Assembly: GCF_019097595.1 (NCBI RefSeq)
Contig: NC_080712.1
Location: forward strand, 18,004,146 to 18,068,145
Source of the DNA: Hemibagrus wyckioides
Lineage: Eukaryota > Chordata > Actinopteri > Siluriformes > Bagridae
Length of the DNA: 64,000 nucleotides
Direction of reading: 5' to 3'
Below the pieces are notes generated by a model that worked only from the letters and a program-made list of their open reading frames with translations, ran no database searches and was not told where the DNA came from. Shown here piece by piece: positions 34,082 through 47,000 of this stretch. Each line of letters starts with the position of its first letter. Position 1 is the stretch's first letter. The position numbers were made by a program, and so were the translations under genes.

Positions 34082-35854
34082 TCAGACTTTATTCACAGCT
34101 TTAATTATCACATGTCTGATGATGTCTTTGGAGTAAGAGCATTTTTACCCACTTCTTTACATTTTAAAGACAAACTTTCAGTTTCCAGTTAACTTTATTT
34201 GTACAGTGGGTTTTAAAATTGTACAAAAAGAGTAAAAAGTGATAAAGTGAGTATTAATGAAACAAGGCACTGTAATAAAATCAGCTGATGAAGCAAGAAT
34301 ATGAAACTGTCAAAGCAAAAACAAATAATAACGTGTAACAGTGGCTTTAAAGGCATCTGTAAAATGGATTTATTTAGATAAGCATTAAGATAAAATCAGT
34401 GACTGACTTCCTGTTAATTACCAGGCTTTGATTTCCTTTGCCTGATCATAATTATCTCTAGAAAACGGCAAGAAAAAGGATTAAAGAGACATTTCCTGTA
34501 ATGTTGTGCCAGAGGAGGGAGCCCACTTACTGATTAAAGCATATAAGAGTATTACACGTTTCAAGCAGGAAGCAACTCAAACCTGTGAGTCAAAGGGTTT
34601 TAAGCGACAGCTGCTTGTGATTTTTTTTTTTGCATTGGATAAGGAAAATTAAAAAGACATGTTTGTTTTGTGCTCCTTGTGATTCAGCAAGTCATGAGGA
34701 AAGCCACTTAACTGCCAGCCACCATTTTGCGACACACAGCCTATGTGGGAGCAATGCTTAACCTGGCCATGCTTGGCTGCTTTCCCTCTCAGAGCTCAGT
34801 GAATGACGTTCCACATGCTTTCCTGCAATCTGACTAAACCAAACTTGCACCGGTGCTGTCCACATAAAACCCAATCCGAAAGAGTTAATGCATAGTGTTA
34901 GGAGAAGGAATGCTGTGGTATGATTTTGTGCCTGAGGTGGTCTGTTGTGGTACGGGTTTTAAATTTCTGCAACAAACTAAAAGTTCGAACATTGTCTGAA
35001 CAGTAAAACTGTTTATGCCTTAGAAGCAAAATGTTTGTGTTTCTTGTCTGACCACTGTTTCTCTTTTCTGTGCGTGGAACAGAGAATGATCACAGCCCAC
35101 AGGAATCCCACCTTCTCTCTCAAGCCCATCACGGCAAAGCTGAGAAATGAATATGACAAATGAATGAATCAAAACTGAACTTAGCTGAACTCTCCATAGG
35201 TTTTAATTCGTTAATACGATTAACATTTGTTCAACATAACCTCTGCAGTGTTGAATTATTGATATCATTCTCACTGTTCAGGGCCTCCGGAAAGGAAGGA
35301 AGACGTTGTTCTATTACAGCAGGATACCCCACATAATGACTGGAGCTGACTGACATCCATTCCAATGAGCTGGTCAGTGTGTTTTCTGTAGGCCTTTAGG
35401 GACTGATACCACTGACTGATTTGTTCAAGCGATCATTTAGTCCTGTTTTACGCTCAAAAAAGGCACTCACAACACAGAATTTCTATACCATGCTGACTGC
35501 TACTGTCAACAGATCAGTTTACACTTAGCATGCTGTCATCGCACCGATGTAAGCACTGTTTGTGTCAACACTCAATTTCTTTGATTTGAGCAACACATAC
35601 ATCAAAGCCTATAGGAAATGAGCTTATCATTCTCAGCTGACAGGGCACACACACAAAAACAGAATTCAATTACACATAGCTCGTCCTGCACTCGAAATAC
35701 AATGTGCACTTTGGCTTATGATGTTTTTTCTAAAGAAAATGACAGTCTGAGTTTAGTTTTCTTTTTTCTTAGATTCTATAGATTCTTAAAATATATATAA
35801 ATAATAAATAAATAAAATAAATAAAAAAATATTTTAGAGACTTGTCTTATGGAA

Positions 35855-36165
35855 AAATCATGTACACTTGTGTAATGAATGAAAACTGTGTAATGAATGA
35901 AATTTCAACATGAAATGAAATAATAGTGTGAACACAAATATGTGACAGCATGCAATAAAACCATGTCTTATGTGTAAAAGATTTGCGTGAAAATAAAAGA
36001 ATCGTGTAAAAAAAATTAGATTAAAATAAATGAATCATGGCCAAAATCAGTTGTGAAATTAAATGAATCATGTCAGTGTATAAAAATCACACGTGAAAAG
36101 GCACTACATGTGAAAAATGTGTGAATTATCACATTTGCACATGTGATTATTCATTCAGGAAATTT
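35855..36165 (+). repeat. Degenerate CACGTGAAAA-type repeat cluster
   Basis: Many near-copies of GTGAAAAT, CACATGTGA and AATGAATCATG in a loosely periodic array, for example ACACGTGAAAAGG and TACATGTGAAAAATGTG. An inverted counterpart lies at 38640-38930. Confidence 0.6.
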
Positions 36166-38639
36166 GTGCATCTTTGCTATAAGGGTTCCTGGCTTACTCT
36201 GGGTTTTGTACTGAGCCATAGGAGTTAAAAGTTCTCTTCCCAGCAAACACCAGGACATCTCAGGTCTCGCGGAATTTCCAGGAATTCTTATTTCACAACA
36301 GAGGTCACTGAGTAATGATTTCAGAAGTAAGACAGAAACATAAGCACACTTGAATGTGCTGTTCTAAAAGTGAAAGCACAGACAAGCTGAAACAAAGTTA
36401 TATTCAATTGTTCTTGATGCAGCGGAAAAAAAAAAAAAAAAGATATCAAAGCTTTTTTCCTCTTGGATTCTTGGAATCAGCAACCATCATCATCATTTCC
36501 CCCCTAGATTTTGCTTGTTATCTGCCCTCAACAAGAAGTCCAGTCATTCTAATCCCCCGAAGTGTCAGTGAAGTCGAGACCTTGTGCAACTGTGCATTGT
36601 CTTGTGCTTCCAGTGCCTCAATCATAAAAGAACTCTTTTCCTCTATCAGTGAAGTGCTATACCATCTGCTGATTAGCCCATCTGGTAGCCTATGTCGGAA
36701 GAGCTTGTGTTGCACCAAAGGAGGTAAAGGAAGAAGGACAAAGACACAGTTCTCACCACTTCACATCCACAATAAGTCAGCAGCAGTCATCCCCGCTGGG
36801 TCTGATACTTCAGCGCCGCCCTCTCCCCAGGGTGAGCCTTACATGTGGGCCTTTATTCAAGCCCAGAAGACTTCCTTTTTATTATGTGTACAACCATCCA
36901 GATGCTACTGAACCAGAGCTCCAAGCTGTGTCATGTGCTCATCTAAACATATTTCATATGGATCATATATTTTGCATATATTTGTTTTAAACCTAGATGT
37001 TACTAAAAATATCCTACAGCATGTAAGCAGGGCAACCAAATCTGAGCATGTTCAAATCAAATTACATTGTGGAGGCAAAGTTTGAGGTAACTGTCCTTTC
37101 CAACCATTTGCATTTATGGTTTTATTTTTGGATTTATTTTTAAATCAGAAAAATATTTGAGTGTGGTGTAACAGTTGTGCAAGATTAGGGTGAGCTGTAA
37201 ATCTTTCTTCTCCCCTCTGGGTTAACGTATATGCAGAAGAGCGAAAGACGCAAATGTGTTCGAGAGAAGTGTAACAAATCCTCCGAAGAATAACAGGTCT
37301 ACTATATCAAACCTCCCACTGTTCTTTCCACTAAAGCTTTGAAACACTTCCACACAGCACCCAGAATGAAATGATGGATTTGCAACAGGCCAGTATTCAC
37401 AAGTTTAGATAAATAAATTCAGTTAGGAATTCATTCATGTCTGGTAAACAATGTACTCCAGAATAATTAGCTTCTTGTGTGTTCTTATATAAACTGTCTA
37501 ATGCAGGAGGTTATGTAACTACAGTTGGCACTGGGTCCAAAATGTCTGCTGCTGGCATTATAAACAGATCTCCTGTCCAGTTGCACAATGCTCAAGACTA
37601 ACACTTTTTACTTTGTTGCTGTATTAACAAGATGCATGTCACTGACGTTTTTTCAGCGTCACAGAGATGCCTCAGAGAAACTGATCAGAATATACAACAC
37701 TTTAAAAGAACAGAGTGTTTCATTTTCTGCACTGTACCATGAACAGTCATGTTAAGACAGATCGCTGATAACAGGTTCCCAATTGCTGGGCACTTTCGGA
37801 AAATCAGTGTTTGGGGAAATCCATTTATCTGCTATAAAGTAAGTCAATTATATTTCCAAATAATCTTTATTTAAAAAAAAAATACACAGACATCTGTTTG
37901 ACATTCAGTAATGAATAAAAACATTAGAAACACTACATTCAGTAGTGAATAGAACACAGTGTATAAAAAGTAACACACTTTCAATCCCTGGCTTCAATCT
38001 GTAAACAAAAATGACAGAACTTATCTTATTTCACCTTCTTATCTAGAAAAAGATATGAGATTAGATTAAATTCTTCACACATTCATTTGTAATTCAATGT
38101 GATGGGCCAAGGTATTCCCATTTGGTGTGTTTAAGTGGCTTTAAAATATTATGTAAACTTAGATCATTAAAACTTTAATAAACATTGATCATGCAACCAC
38201 TTTTTCCATAAATTCTGGGGATCTGGTTAATGTTTAGTTTAGGACCATAACATCTTGATATGCGAAACAGAAGAAACCAGGAAATATTCATTACTGATTC
38301 AGACCCCAGCTAAGACAAAATACCGCTTTATATTCACCATTAAAAATAAGAACAAAGCAAAAGAAAAGAGTCCTTACCCTTTCAGAGAACTGTGCTGTCT
38401 CCCACATGACAGAAACATTTTCACACAGAGTAACTTAGTAACTCAGTCAGACCCTCACATCAGCTGCCATTCATTGTGACCACAACAGTTCTAATACACA
38501 ATCCAATGACATTCCCGACTGAACATATGGACCCTGGACTTTGTATGTAATCTCTACAAGGTGGTGTGAGACAGTACTGCTGAAATCTTAAAGATATGTC
38601 ACACTTGAATAATTGCATGATTCACTAAAGAAATATACA
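36166..38639. other. Spacer between inverted repeat clusters, no gene recognised
   Basis: It contains an A tract at about 36425-36440 and the longest domain-free ORF of the window (185 codons, 36354-36911, running through the A tract). No motif, signal peptide or splice sites support a gene. The 2.5 kb could be the interior of an element bounded by the two clusters. Confidence 0.4.
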
Positions 38640-38930
38640 CATGGTTTTTAGCCACTGGAATGTTTCACACATTTTTCAAATGTAGTGTATGTTTGGATTT
38701 TGACATGTTTGATTTTTTTCCCACATGATGTAGTTTTTGCCACATGATTTTCACCAACGTGGTTCATTAATTTTCACGTGTTAACTTTTCACATGGTTTC
38801 TTTTTTCACTTGATTTTTTTCATAAGATTCTCCCCCTATCACTCATTTATTTTCATATGCAAGTTTTTGTCCACATTTTATTTCTTTTCACACGATTTTC
38901 ACATTATTATCGTGAATAATGTGGAATTTC
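38640..38930 (-). repeat. Inverted counterpart of the CACGTGAAAA-type cluster
   Basis: It has repeated TTTTCAC, CACATGATTTTCACC and TTAATTTTCACGTG motifs, which are the reverse complements of those at 35855-36165. Confidence 0.6.
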
Positions 38931-41900
38931 TTACATGCCCTCCCAACCTCTTGAAAGGAAAGTTATTTATTTGCATATTTCATATTTTTCATATAGGTTT
39001 GCACTGATCATATTTTTCATATCATTTCTGATTTGTGACTCTTATCACATCTTCACCTGATATCACATGTCATTTGCAAGAGGAATTTCAGGTCATACCA
39101 TCTTCAAAAATTTTCACACACACACATGGAAACCTTATGATCACATATGAAATTTGTCAAATCTTACAGCCTCAATTTGCTCAAGTGGAAGTAAAAGTCA
39201 AGCCTCACTTTAGCAGATATAAGATGCACACTGATTTACAAAAAAAGTGAGTTCAGTCTAAGATGTGAAAGTTATTAGGGCTGTAAAGGTGGAAAGAAAG
39301 TGTTTTGTTTGTCCTAGTAATCAAAGCCCACTTTGATCTGTGTCACATACAGATCACATTTGCCTTCTGGCAAAGTGACATGGCCATTCTCTCACACATG
39401 CAATTTTCGGCAGAGGATCGGCTGCACAAACATGGCCTCTTCTCGGGCTGTGAGATAAGTAAATATGTGTGGTGCTTTCAGTTCTTTCAGTTTGCTCTTG
39501 ATCTCTGGTTCATTTGATTCCTCTCCCCTGAAAACGATCTCAGTTAAACTGTAGTTGCCATAGAGCCATTGTCGGAAAAAAAAAATGGATTTCGCATTTG
39601 GACAAGAGAGCAATCGCAGTTGTCATGCACACGATCCCATACAATGTCTCAACAGCTGCATAAGGCCACAAGAAGAATCTGGGAAGCATAAGAGGATCAC
39701 ACATACCGATCAATAAATCTCTAATAAATTAAAAATAATTAAGGGAGGCAGTTGGGGTACAATTAAGAAAGGAACAACAAACTAAAAATAAACATATGTG
39801 CATGTTTCCACTGTCATCACAATTATTTATCACTTCCTTTGCACTCATAATCCAAATTAAACTCTGTAATATTGAACCCTGTGGCATGCTTGTTGTCCAC
39901 CGGGTGAACATGCCTGCTTCTCAACTTTCGGCCATCAGCATCCCTGCCCCCTCTGAGCACCCTCATCAGAGATTAACTGCAGTCGGACCCTCATTTCCAT
40001 CTCAGTCAAAGAGTCGGTCGATGATTACAGCGCAAAGTGTACAGGACAAACAGAACTGAGGCTTCCTGTGGGGAACCTATTATAGAGGCAGACCCCACAT
40101 TCAGCCATCTGACTCACTGTGAAAATACAATCCATGCTAAAGAGACCACATTCGCATTTTGACTGTAAAAATATATAGTTAGAATATCTGCTAGATAAAT
40201 TTTTAAGTAAAATAATTCATACCATGATTTAAAAAATATTAAGCAATATAGTGAGTGAATGAGAAAAAATGTAACCTATTTAAATCAGTTGTGTAATGCA
40301 ATGCCAATATCTGGATCTATGTTATGTTTGTTGAGCTGCAAATATCTGTATCTGTGTTTGTGTTTAAATCCATAGGTTTGGAAGGTTTAGGCCAAAGATC
40401 CTTGTTATTTATTTATTTATTTGATTTTCACTCACACAGTTATTACTTTTGTTTGTACCCACCAAATGATATTTTCTTCACAAATTTACTTGTGCATTAT
40501 ATTTTACAAAATCTAAACAAACTAGTAGGCAACCACCATGACCCTGACCAAACAGCTATTAAGGTTGAATAAATTAAACAATGTAAATGGGCTCGTATTC
40601 ATTTCTTTCTGTCCTGAGAGCTTCTTAATATAACCACTCACCATGTCACGTCAACTGTTTTTGCGACCTTTTATTTAAAAAAAAACAAAACAAACAAACA
40701 TACGAGAAAATAACCCTGCATAACAAGACAGACAGTCTTAGTAGGGTTTTTAAGAATCTAAATTCATTGCCAACTAATCAAATTGTCAATCATTCTGCAA
40801 AAAATTCCAAGAACTTTATGAGAAAAAGCTTTCAGTGACTGGAGAAAGACCTTAACTGACTTCAACTGCAATTTATTCCTGAGGATAAATTATTATTATT
40901 TTTTTTTTAACTTGACACATGTAACCAGTTTTAAAGAAATGTGGAAAGTAGATTTTTCATATTTTGAAGGCAATAATTGGAGAGGGGCATGAATTTGATT
41001 TTCTCATGCAAACAGGAAGGGTATAATATAAACTCTTGACTGACTTTGTCAGGTCCTCACAGTGGGCATGGGGGTTGAGTGGTTTATTTTGAAGGAGCCT
41101 GGGCTTGCTGCCCTGCGGTCTGAGAGGAGCTCCATCACTCTGCAGGATCTTAGGGGGCTTGGAGTCAGCAGGGCTCAGCAAAATCCCAGCAGGCCATGCC
41201 AGTGTCACTGATAACACCTTCATCTCCAACACTCCCTTTGGCCCCTTGTTTACTTATCTCAGGAGTGTTGCTCAGCAAGACTCATCTTCATATGCAGGAC
41301 TTACAGGGACAGGGGGTAATCAGCGACCTCACCTCACACTTCACTGTAAATGGCATTTCCCTCATTACAAGTAGATGATAGCCAGAATACTTAATGAGCT
41401 GTAGTCCAGAAATTCCTGATAAATACCACATTAGCATAATGATGTTTCTTCAAAAGTCATTTGAAATGCATTGCTGTTCTAAGAGCCTCTAAGAGTCTTA
41501 ACCTTGAAAAGGAAAAAAAAAAAAAAAGTTGGTATGCCACTGAAAGACCAAACCATAAACCAAAACTTTATACAGTTACTTTATACAGTGTATTGTCCAT
41601 TTTAAATGGTTTCCATCTCCACATTGTGTTAAATCTAACTGCTCCTCTACAAACTAAACTCCTCTTATTTGAATCACAAAACAAATCTCTAACATTAAAA
41701 CACTGGGCTGCTTGATGCCATGTAAAGAGTAAAGGAATTTGCCATTTGAAAATAAAGCAGTGCCTGCAGACTGGGCCTGTTTAATATGTGTATTAGCTTT
41801 CAATGTCATGTTTGGATAACAAATGAGGGTCTGTTTTTGAAAGTAAGCACAAGCATACACTAGTGATCATATAAGAGTGGGGAAAAATCACAAGAGTTAT

Positions 41901-43459
41901 GACTTTTCATCATCTGCATCAAACGGATCATTAGGGTGGCTGCCAGGTTATCACAGCAAATCTGCTGCATTCTTATATTTCAAATAAAAAAATGCACAGA
42001 TGAAAGATTGGGCTGTGTAATCCATGGTGTTTATTAGACATGATTAGACATGCTTGGGGTTGTTTTACATAGAACACATGAGAACCATACTTCACAAGAA
42101 AAATATTATGTGGCAAAGAAACAGAAATGGAAAAAATAATCAACTGGAAAACAACAAATAATGAAATGGCTGCTAGTAAGTTTATGGTGTGCTCTGGTGT
42201 GATAATAGACAGATTCTTTTGTCTGAGCATATGGCCAAGCTTTCAAACCACCAGAGCTGCTGCTCTGCCAGCCTTCATGACTAATTCACAGACAAGAGAA
42301 TGCACACACTGTGCAGCACAAGAACAGTGAGACTTGTCTCTCACTCTGTCACCCTTCTTTAATAATTGGGATCTGATGAATTACCTACAGCTTTCTACCC
42401 ACTGTTGTGCCTCCTCTACTCATTCTTTTCCCATTCTGGTCTGCTCTCGTTACCCAGGGCCAACTGGGAACCGGTCTGTAGAACCTCAGAGCGGGTGTGA
42501 ACTCTCCCACTACTGCCACCTTGTAAAACGACATCTGCATTCAGAGACTGGCTTTTGAAGAAAGGAAAGCTAATAACTCAAAGTACTTTAAAGGCAATGA
42601 AGTGAAGGTAAACCGTCAGCACATACAAATAAAGGAGAGGCAAAAACATTTACAGACAGACAATGAAAGTAGTCTATCAAATAGAAGCTCTATTCGACAT
42701 TCTGGTGCAGATCAAATTTTAACTTTTGAAGGATTTGGCTGTAAAACCAGCACCTTATTCGCCTCATCAAACCTTAAAAGCTGATCATTCATGCATGCAC
42801 TCTGAGAAGGTTGAGCAATGACTGATCTGCATGAAACGCTGGCTTTTCTGTGAGTTCTGTGCACTGCTGTGCGATTTTGGTTTCTTTTCTTCTCCAAGGC
42901 TTTATTTTAGGTGAGTGACTTGGCACGCTCGAATCATACTCCTGGAAACCAAGCTCACATCTGTGTCCTGTTATGCAGCACATCCTAATACCCATACTAC
43001 TCCATTCAACCTCATCACAGATTAGCCTGGATAACTTAATGGAAAATTCTTGCCCAGTAAAAATCTAATTGCTATTTTTAAAATACACTACAGGTCTTAC
43101 TTCACACTTGTGTTTGCAAAAACATGTTTGAACACTAAGCACTGGTTTACCACAGCAAGTTAAGAGGGCTTCAATTTCAAGAAGGCACAACATTATGTGC
43201 CAAATCTTGTTTGATGTACAGACTGGAGGTGTGTGTAGTAGGGGGGATAGCCTTCCTGCGTTACTAAAAGTCCTGTAAACGATAACAAATATACCATGTT
43301 CGTCTATGCAAAATGAACATGCAAGATAATAATCATTGCGATATGAAGAATTCATATGATGAAGAATGCAATGACAAGCTCGGATCTGGTTTACAGTCAA
43401 GGGCACACAGCAAAAGAGAAAATGAGAATAAAATCTAACTTCAGAATAAGTAAGCAAAG
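38931..43459. other. Intergenic upstream of cxcl12, no gene recognised
   Basis: A base-balanced mix with small A tracts near 40678 and 41513. ORFs at 39796-40059, 41105-41374 and 43065-43589 have no domains. Cis-regulatory elements of cxcl12 could lie here, but none can be identified from the sequence alone. Confidence 0.45.
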
Positions 43460-43649
43460 CCAACATCAATAAACAAAGCCAAAAAATGTTTAATAGTGTG
43501 TGGGATGCCAGGAGGCGGTAAATCACAGAGTGAACGCCCACTCTGTGTAAAGGGTGTAGATGGGCTATGAGTGAGTTTAACACGCGCACGCGGTCACTTC
43601 TCTCCTCAGTACGGAATTCTGCAGTGCGCTTCTCTTCCTTACACGCATC
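43460..43649 (+). promoter_or_regulatory. cxcl12a: cxcl12 5' flank and presumptive 5' UTR
   Basis: The roughly 190 bases upstream of the ATG are richer in CpG than the surrounding DNA (CACGCGCACGCGG near 43581-43593). No clear TATA box is visible at a sensible distance. The transcription start cannot be placed from sequence alone. The ATG context is ACACGCATCATGG. Confidence 0.4.
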
Positions 43650-43716
43650 ATGGATGTGAAAGTGATCTTAGTGGCAGTTCTGGTAACAGTGACTATCTAC
43701 GGATCTGTTTCAGACG
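43650..43716 (+). CDS. cxcl12a: cxcl12 coding exon 1 (signal peptide)
   Basis: ATG at 43650 opens 22 complete codons of signal peptide plus the first base of codon 23 (Ala). The donor is GTAAGT immediately after 43716. Exon 1 encodes only the signal peptide, as in vertebrate CXCL12 genes in general. Confidence 0.93.
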
Positions 43717-43967
43717 GTAAGTTACTTATGCTTATTTATTGGAATTCATCTGCAAATGTGGATGGTGATTTTGCTTGACTTTATTGCACAGTTTCATTTC
43801 ATTTGTAGGTGATTTGTGATGTGCGTAATTGTGGTGCATGTACGCAAAATTTGGAAAGAAATTAATAGTCGGTCAGTTTGTCCAGTTTTGTTGCGACTAT
43901 ATTGATTTGAAATTTAATCATGTTATTAATAAATCCATTTTGTCCTTTCTATAAACATATAATCGAG

Positions 43968-44026
<59 letters not shown>

Positions 44027-47000
44027 TTAAACGGTATTTGTCTCAACATTCCACGTCCACGGCAACTTGTTTGTACATAGATCATCCCGTATTATTCTCC
44101 AACTCATCCAGCGTGCTGAGGCACAGCCTGACATGCAACATGCGGCTGATGAATGTGTGTATTTGTCACTGTCTTTGTTTTCCTTTAATTACCCACAAAT
44201 GAGGGTCCAGAACAAAAACAGCAGTGAGGGAGAAAGTGAGAGATAGCGCCAGTCTGCACTTCAGTGGGACAAAACGCAGGGACTCTATCCATCTCTCTTT
44301 AGCATAACAATGCTGGTAGATTACCTGGCATGGCGTTTGCATATTTAAAGCGGTCGAAAATGGTCGGAGCTCGGTTCAGTACAGGTACTTCTCACCCCTG
44401 TGCCGCTGTGGGAGTGGGCAATGTCCGTTTAGGCTACGTGCGCCTTGCTCATGCACGTAGGGAAAAAGTGTTCACTTCACACCTATAGTGTTTGTATCGG
44501 AACAAACGAACACTGCAAGACTTAATTCAATTTAATTCATATAGTGCTAGGAGTTTGCATGCATGTAATGTATCTATGTCTTCGTGCGCAATATGATCTT
44601 TCCACTGTCCTTGTTTTCCACTGACATTATTGCACCATTGCCTGTGTGTAATTAAATTGTGTGTGTGTGTGTGTTATGTGCGCATTGTTTATCATACGTG
44701 CACGTTTGCGGCTGGGGCAACAGATTTGATCTATAAATCAATAAAGTTGTTGATTGTTTTTACCCAGTCAGCAGGAATGTGAGCGAAAGCTTGTGCTGAA
44801 TCAACACATTGCAATGCGGACACAATTATTCCGTTTTCTACTACCCTTTGAGAAACTGTTGTAATTGTCACCGTTTTCCACGTTTCATTGTCCAATCACA
44901 CATTTGTGCAAAAATCCATTACTAGAATATGTGGATTGGACAATAAACACAGCAAATCCAAAGTCAAAGGGTCCACATAAAGAACATTGCAAAGCTGTTT
45001 GCAATCAATTTATTTACTTCCTTACGATGTTGACTTGTTTTCTTCATTTTAATGTCTCCAGCAGTGACTTGTAACGAAAGGAATTAACGACTTCGGATTT
45101 TTAAGAAGCCATGCATTGCGTAATTAATTATAAGCCTGCTTGAACAGTGCAATTATGATATTTTTTAATTATTCAACCTATAACTATCTGCAGTGAACAT
45201 TTTAAGGTATCATCATTATGAGTTTCTGTGATTGTGCACATCTGTTTTGGATTACACTTAAAAGCAAACGGCCAAATACCTTTGTAGAGCTCAGTAATTA
45301 GTGTTGCAGGTCTCCAAACACGACTGGGAAAAAAAAACAGAAGCAAAGAATAGTGAAGAAACATAAAATAAATATATATATATATCACACTTTCAAATGT
45401 CTTGCAGTGCAGTAGCTCTCACTAGAGCTGAATATTAGACCAAATAACTAACATTTTGTAAACACCTGATTGTGAATCTGCTACAAATGTTAAGATGCCT
45501 TAGAATAATGACACACTGCTGTTCACCATCTAAGTCCATTCACATTACCATCAGAGCATTTGTGTTTAATTTAATTATGTTCTATATTTTTCATTCTGTT
45601 GATCATTCAAATTCAAAGTGTCAGCATTTCACATGTTACACAATCTAATGAATCACAAATGGACTTAACTTCCTTAGGAATGTTATGATGTCACTGGAGC
45701 ACAAAAATGTTGAAATATTAGGTTCTGTTCAAGCTGTGATTTCTGTTTTTAGCCTTGGTTGGTACTATACACAGTGAATTTTAAAAGTGGGTTTTTAAAC
45801 TTTTATTATTTTTCCTGTACAGCCAAACCTATCAGCCTGGTCGAAAGGTGTTGGTGCCGTTCTACAGTTACCATGGTCCCACAGAGGAACATCCGTGAGC
45901 TGAAGTTCGTCCACACACCCAACTGTCCCTTCCAAGTCATGTGAGTATCAACCCCAGTATCTTTCTCACACACCCACTGATCCTGATGCAGCATTACTTC
46001 TTGGGGGGTGTCTTACGGAACCCCTCGACCCATCATTTCACACCATCAATCTCCTGCTGCTGAAGGAGCAGTGAATGGAGATGGAATAGGCTTCCCCTGT
46101 CTGGCATAATGCTGTGGGTCACGCTCTCACAATTACACACATGCAGAGGAAATGCTACAGGAGGGGGTGGGCTTCTAGACTTCGATGTAGTTTTGTTTCA
46201 TACAGGAAGATGTCGCAGGGTTCCACTTGAAGGACTTTCTCACCCATTGTGCCTGAAAATCCTTCTCACATGTCATATCCTTGCATGCTGATGAGAGTCT
46301 TCCATAATCTTTTACGTTTCCATCTCAGTCAACGGGAAACACTTAAAACATCCATCAATAACCAACTAATCACCTAAAACTCACATTCACCAGTGATCAA
46401 ATGAAACATTTAGGAGGTTGTTTATGGGTACCAAACAAATAGGCAATGCTGTAATTTGTATATTAGGACTTTTCTTCAATTCAGAATTCCTAAAAAAACT
46501 CTATAGCCTTAAAACCAAGTCAGCAATGCAAAGATAAAAATAAACACAGCTGTGCACACATGGCATACATGGACAGACATATAGACCCATGTAACTGACA
46601 CAGGGCTTATAGTGAAGTCCCCAGAGGACAGATCAGAAGCAGTACTCAAAGCTCAGGAATCCTCTATACCATAAAACTGTCCTGATGAGTGAAACTGGTA
46701 ACATTATATACCAGAGTTTTTTGTTGGCCTTCACTTGCTGTGAAGTAATTACTACCTGCTGGCCAGAGACCCGACATACATTACTCCTGTTAGAAAAATC
46801 TAGATAGATACGCGTGTACCAGACTCAGGTACATCCCTATAATGTTAGAAAATACCAGCAAAGATATCTATAGCTTTTGTTAAGATTTCACATCATGATG
46901 ATACATCAGTACAGCACAGTTCTAAGTGGTAAGATAATTTAACTACAGTAGGAAGTCTGAAGTTCTCCTGTAAGCGATAAAAAAATTCCATTTATGGAAC

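Larger units (their letters stand above)
29020..35850. other. Gene desert, possible conserved non-coding blocks
   Basis: No coding gene or transposon was recognised across 6.8 kb. Stretches at about 30050-31640 and 34400-35130 are base-balanced, complex and free of repeats, the look of developmental-gene regulatory DNA. That is inference. Small repeats include (CAC)n(AAC)n at about 32516-32550 and a 12-bp tandem (CTAAGCTGATCT) at about 34051-34081. Confidence 0.4.
43717..45822 (+). other. cxcl12a: cxcl12 intron 1
   Basis: A 2.1-kb GT-AG intron. It holds a (TA)n array running into a T tract at 43969-44028 and a (GT)n run at 44659-44674. A GC-richer, CpG-bearing stretch at about 44340-44470 is unusual for this window and is a possible regulatory block. 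No coding sequence is seen. Confidence 0.85.

Noticed and set aside
36354..36911. 185-codon plus-strand ORF, the longest without a known domain
   Set aside because: It runs through an A tract (poly-Lys) and shows no domain, signal peptide or splice context. One ORF of this length is expected by chance in 64 kb on two strands.
43065..43589. 174-codon minus-strand ORF just upstream of cxcl12
   Set aside because: It is antisense to the cxcl12 5' flank and rich in Leu/Cys/His with no recognisable motif. Its length is compatible with chance, and there is no evidence of a divergent gene.
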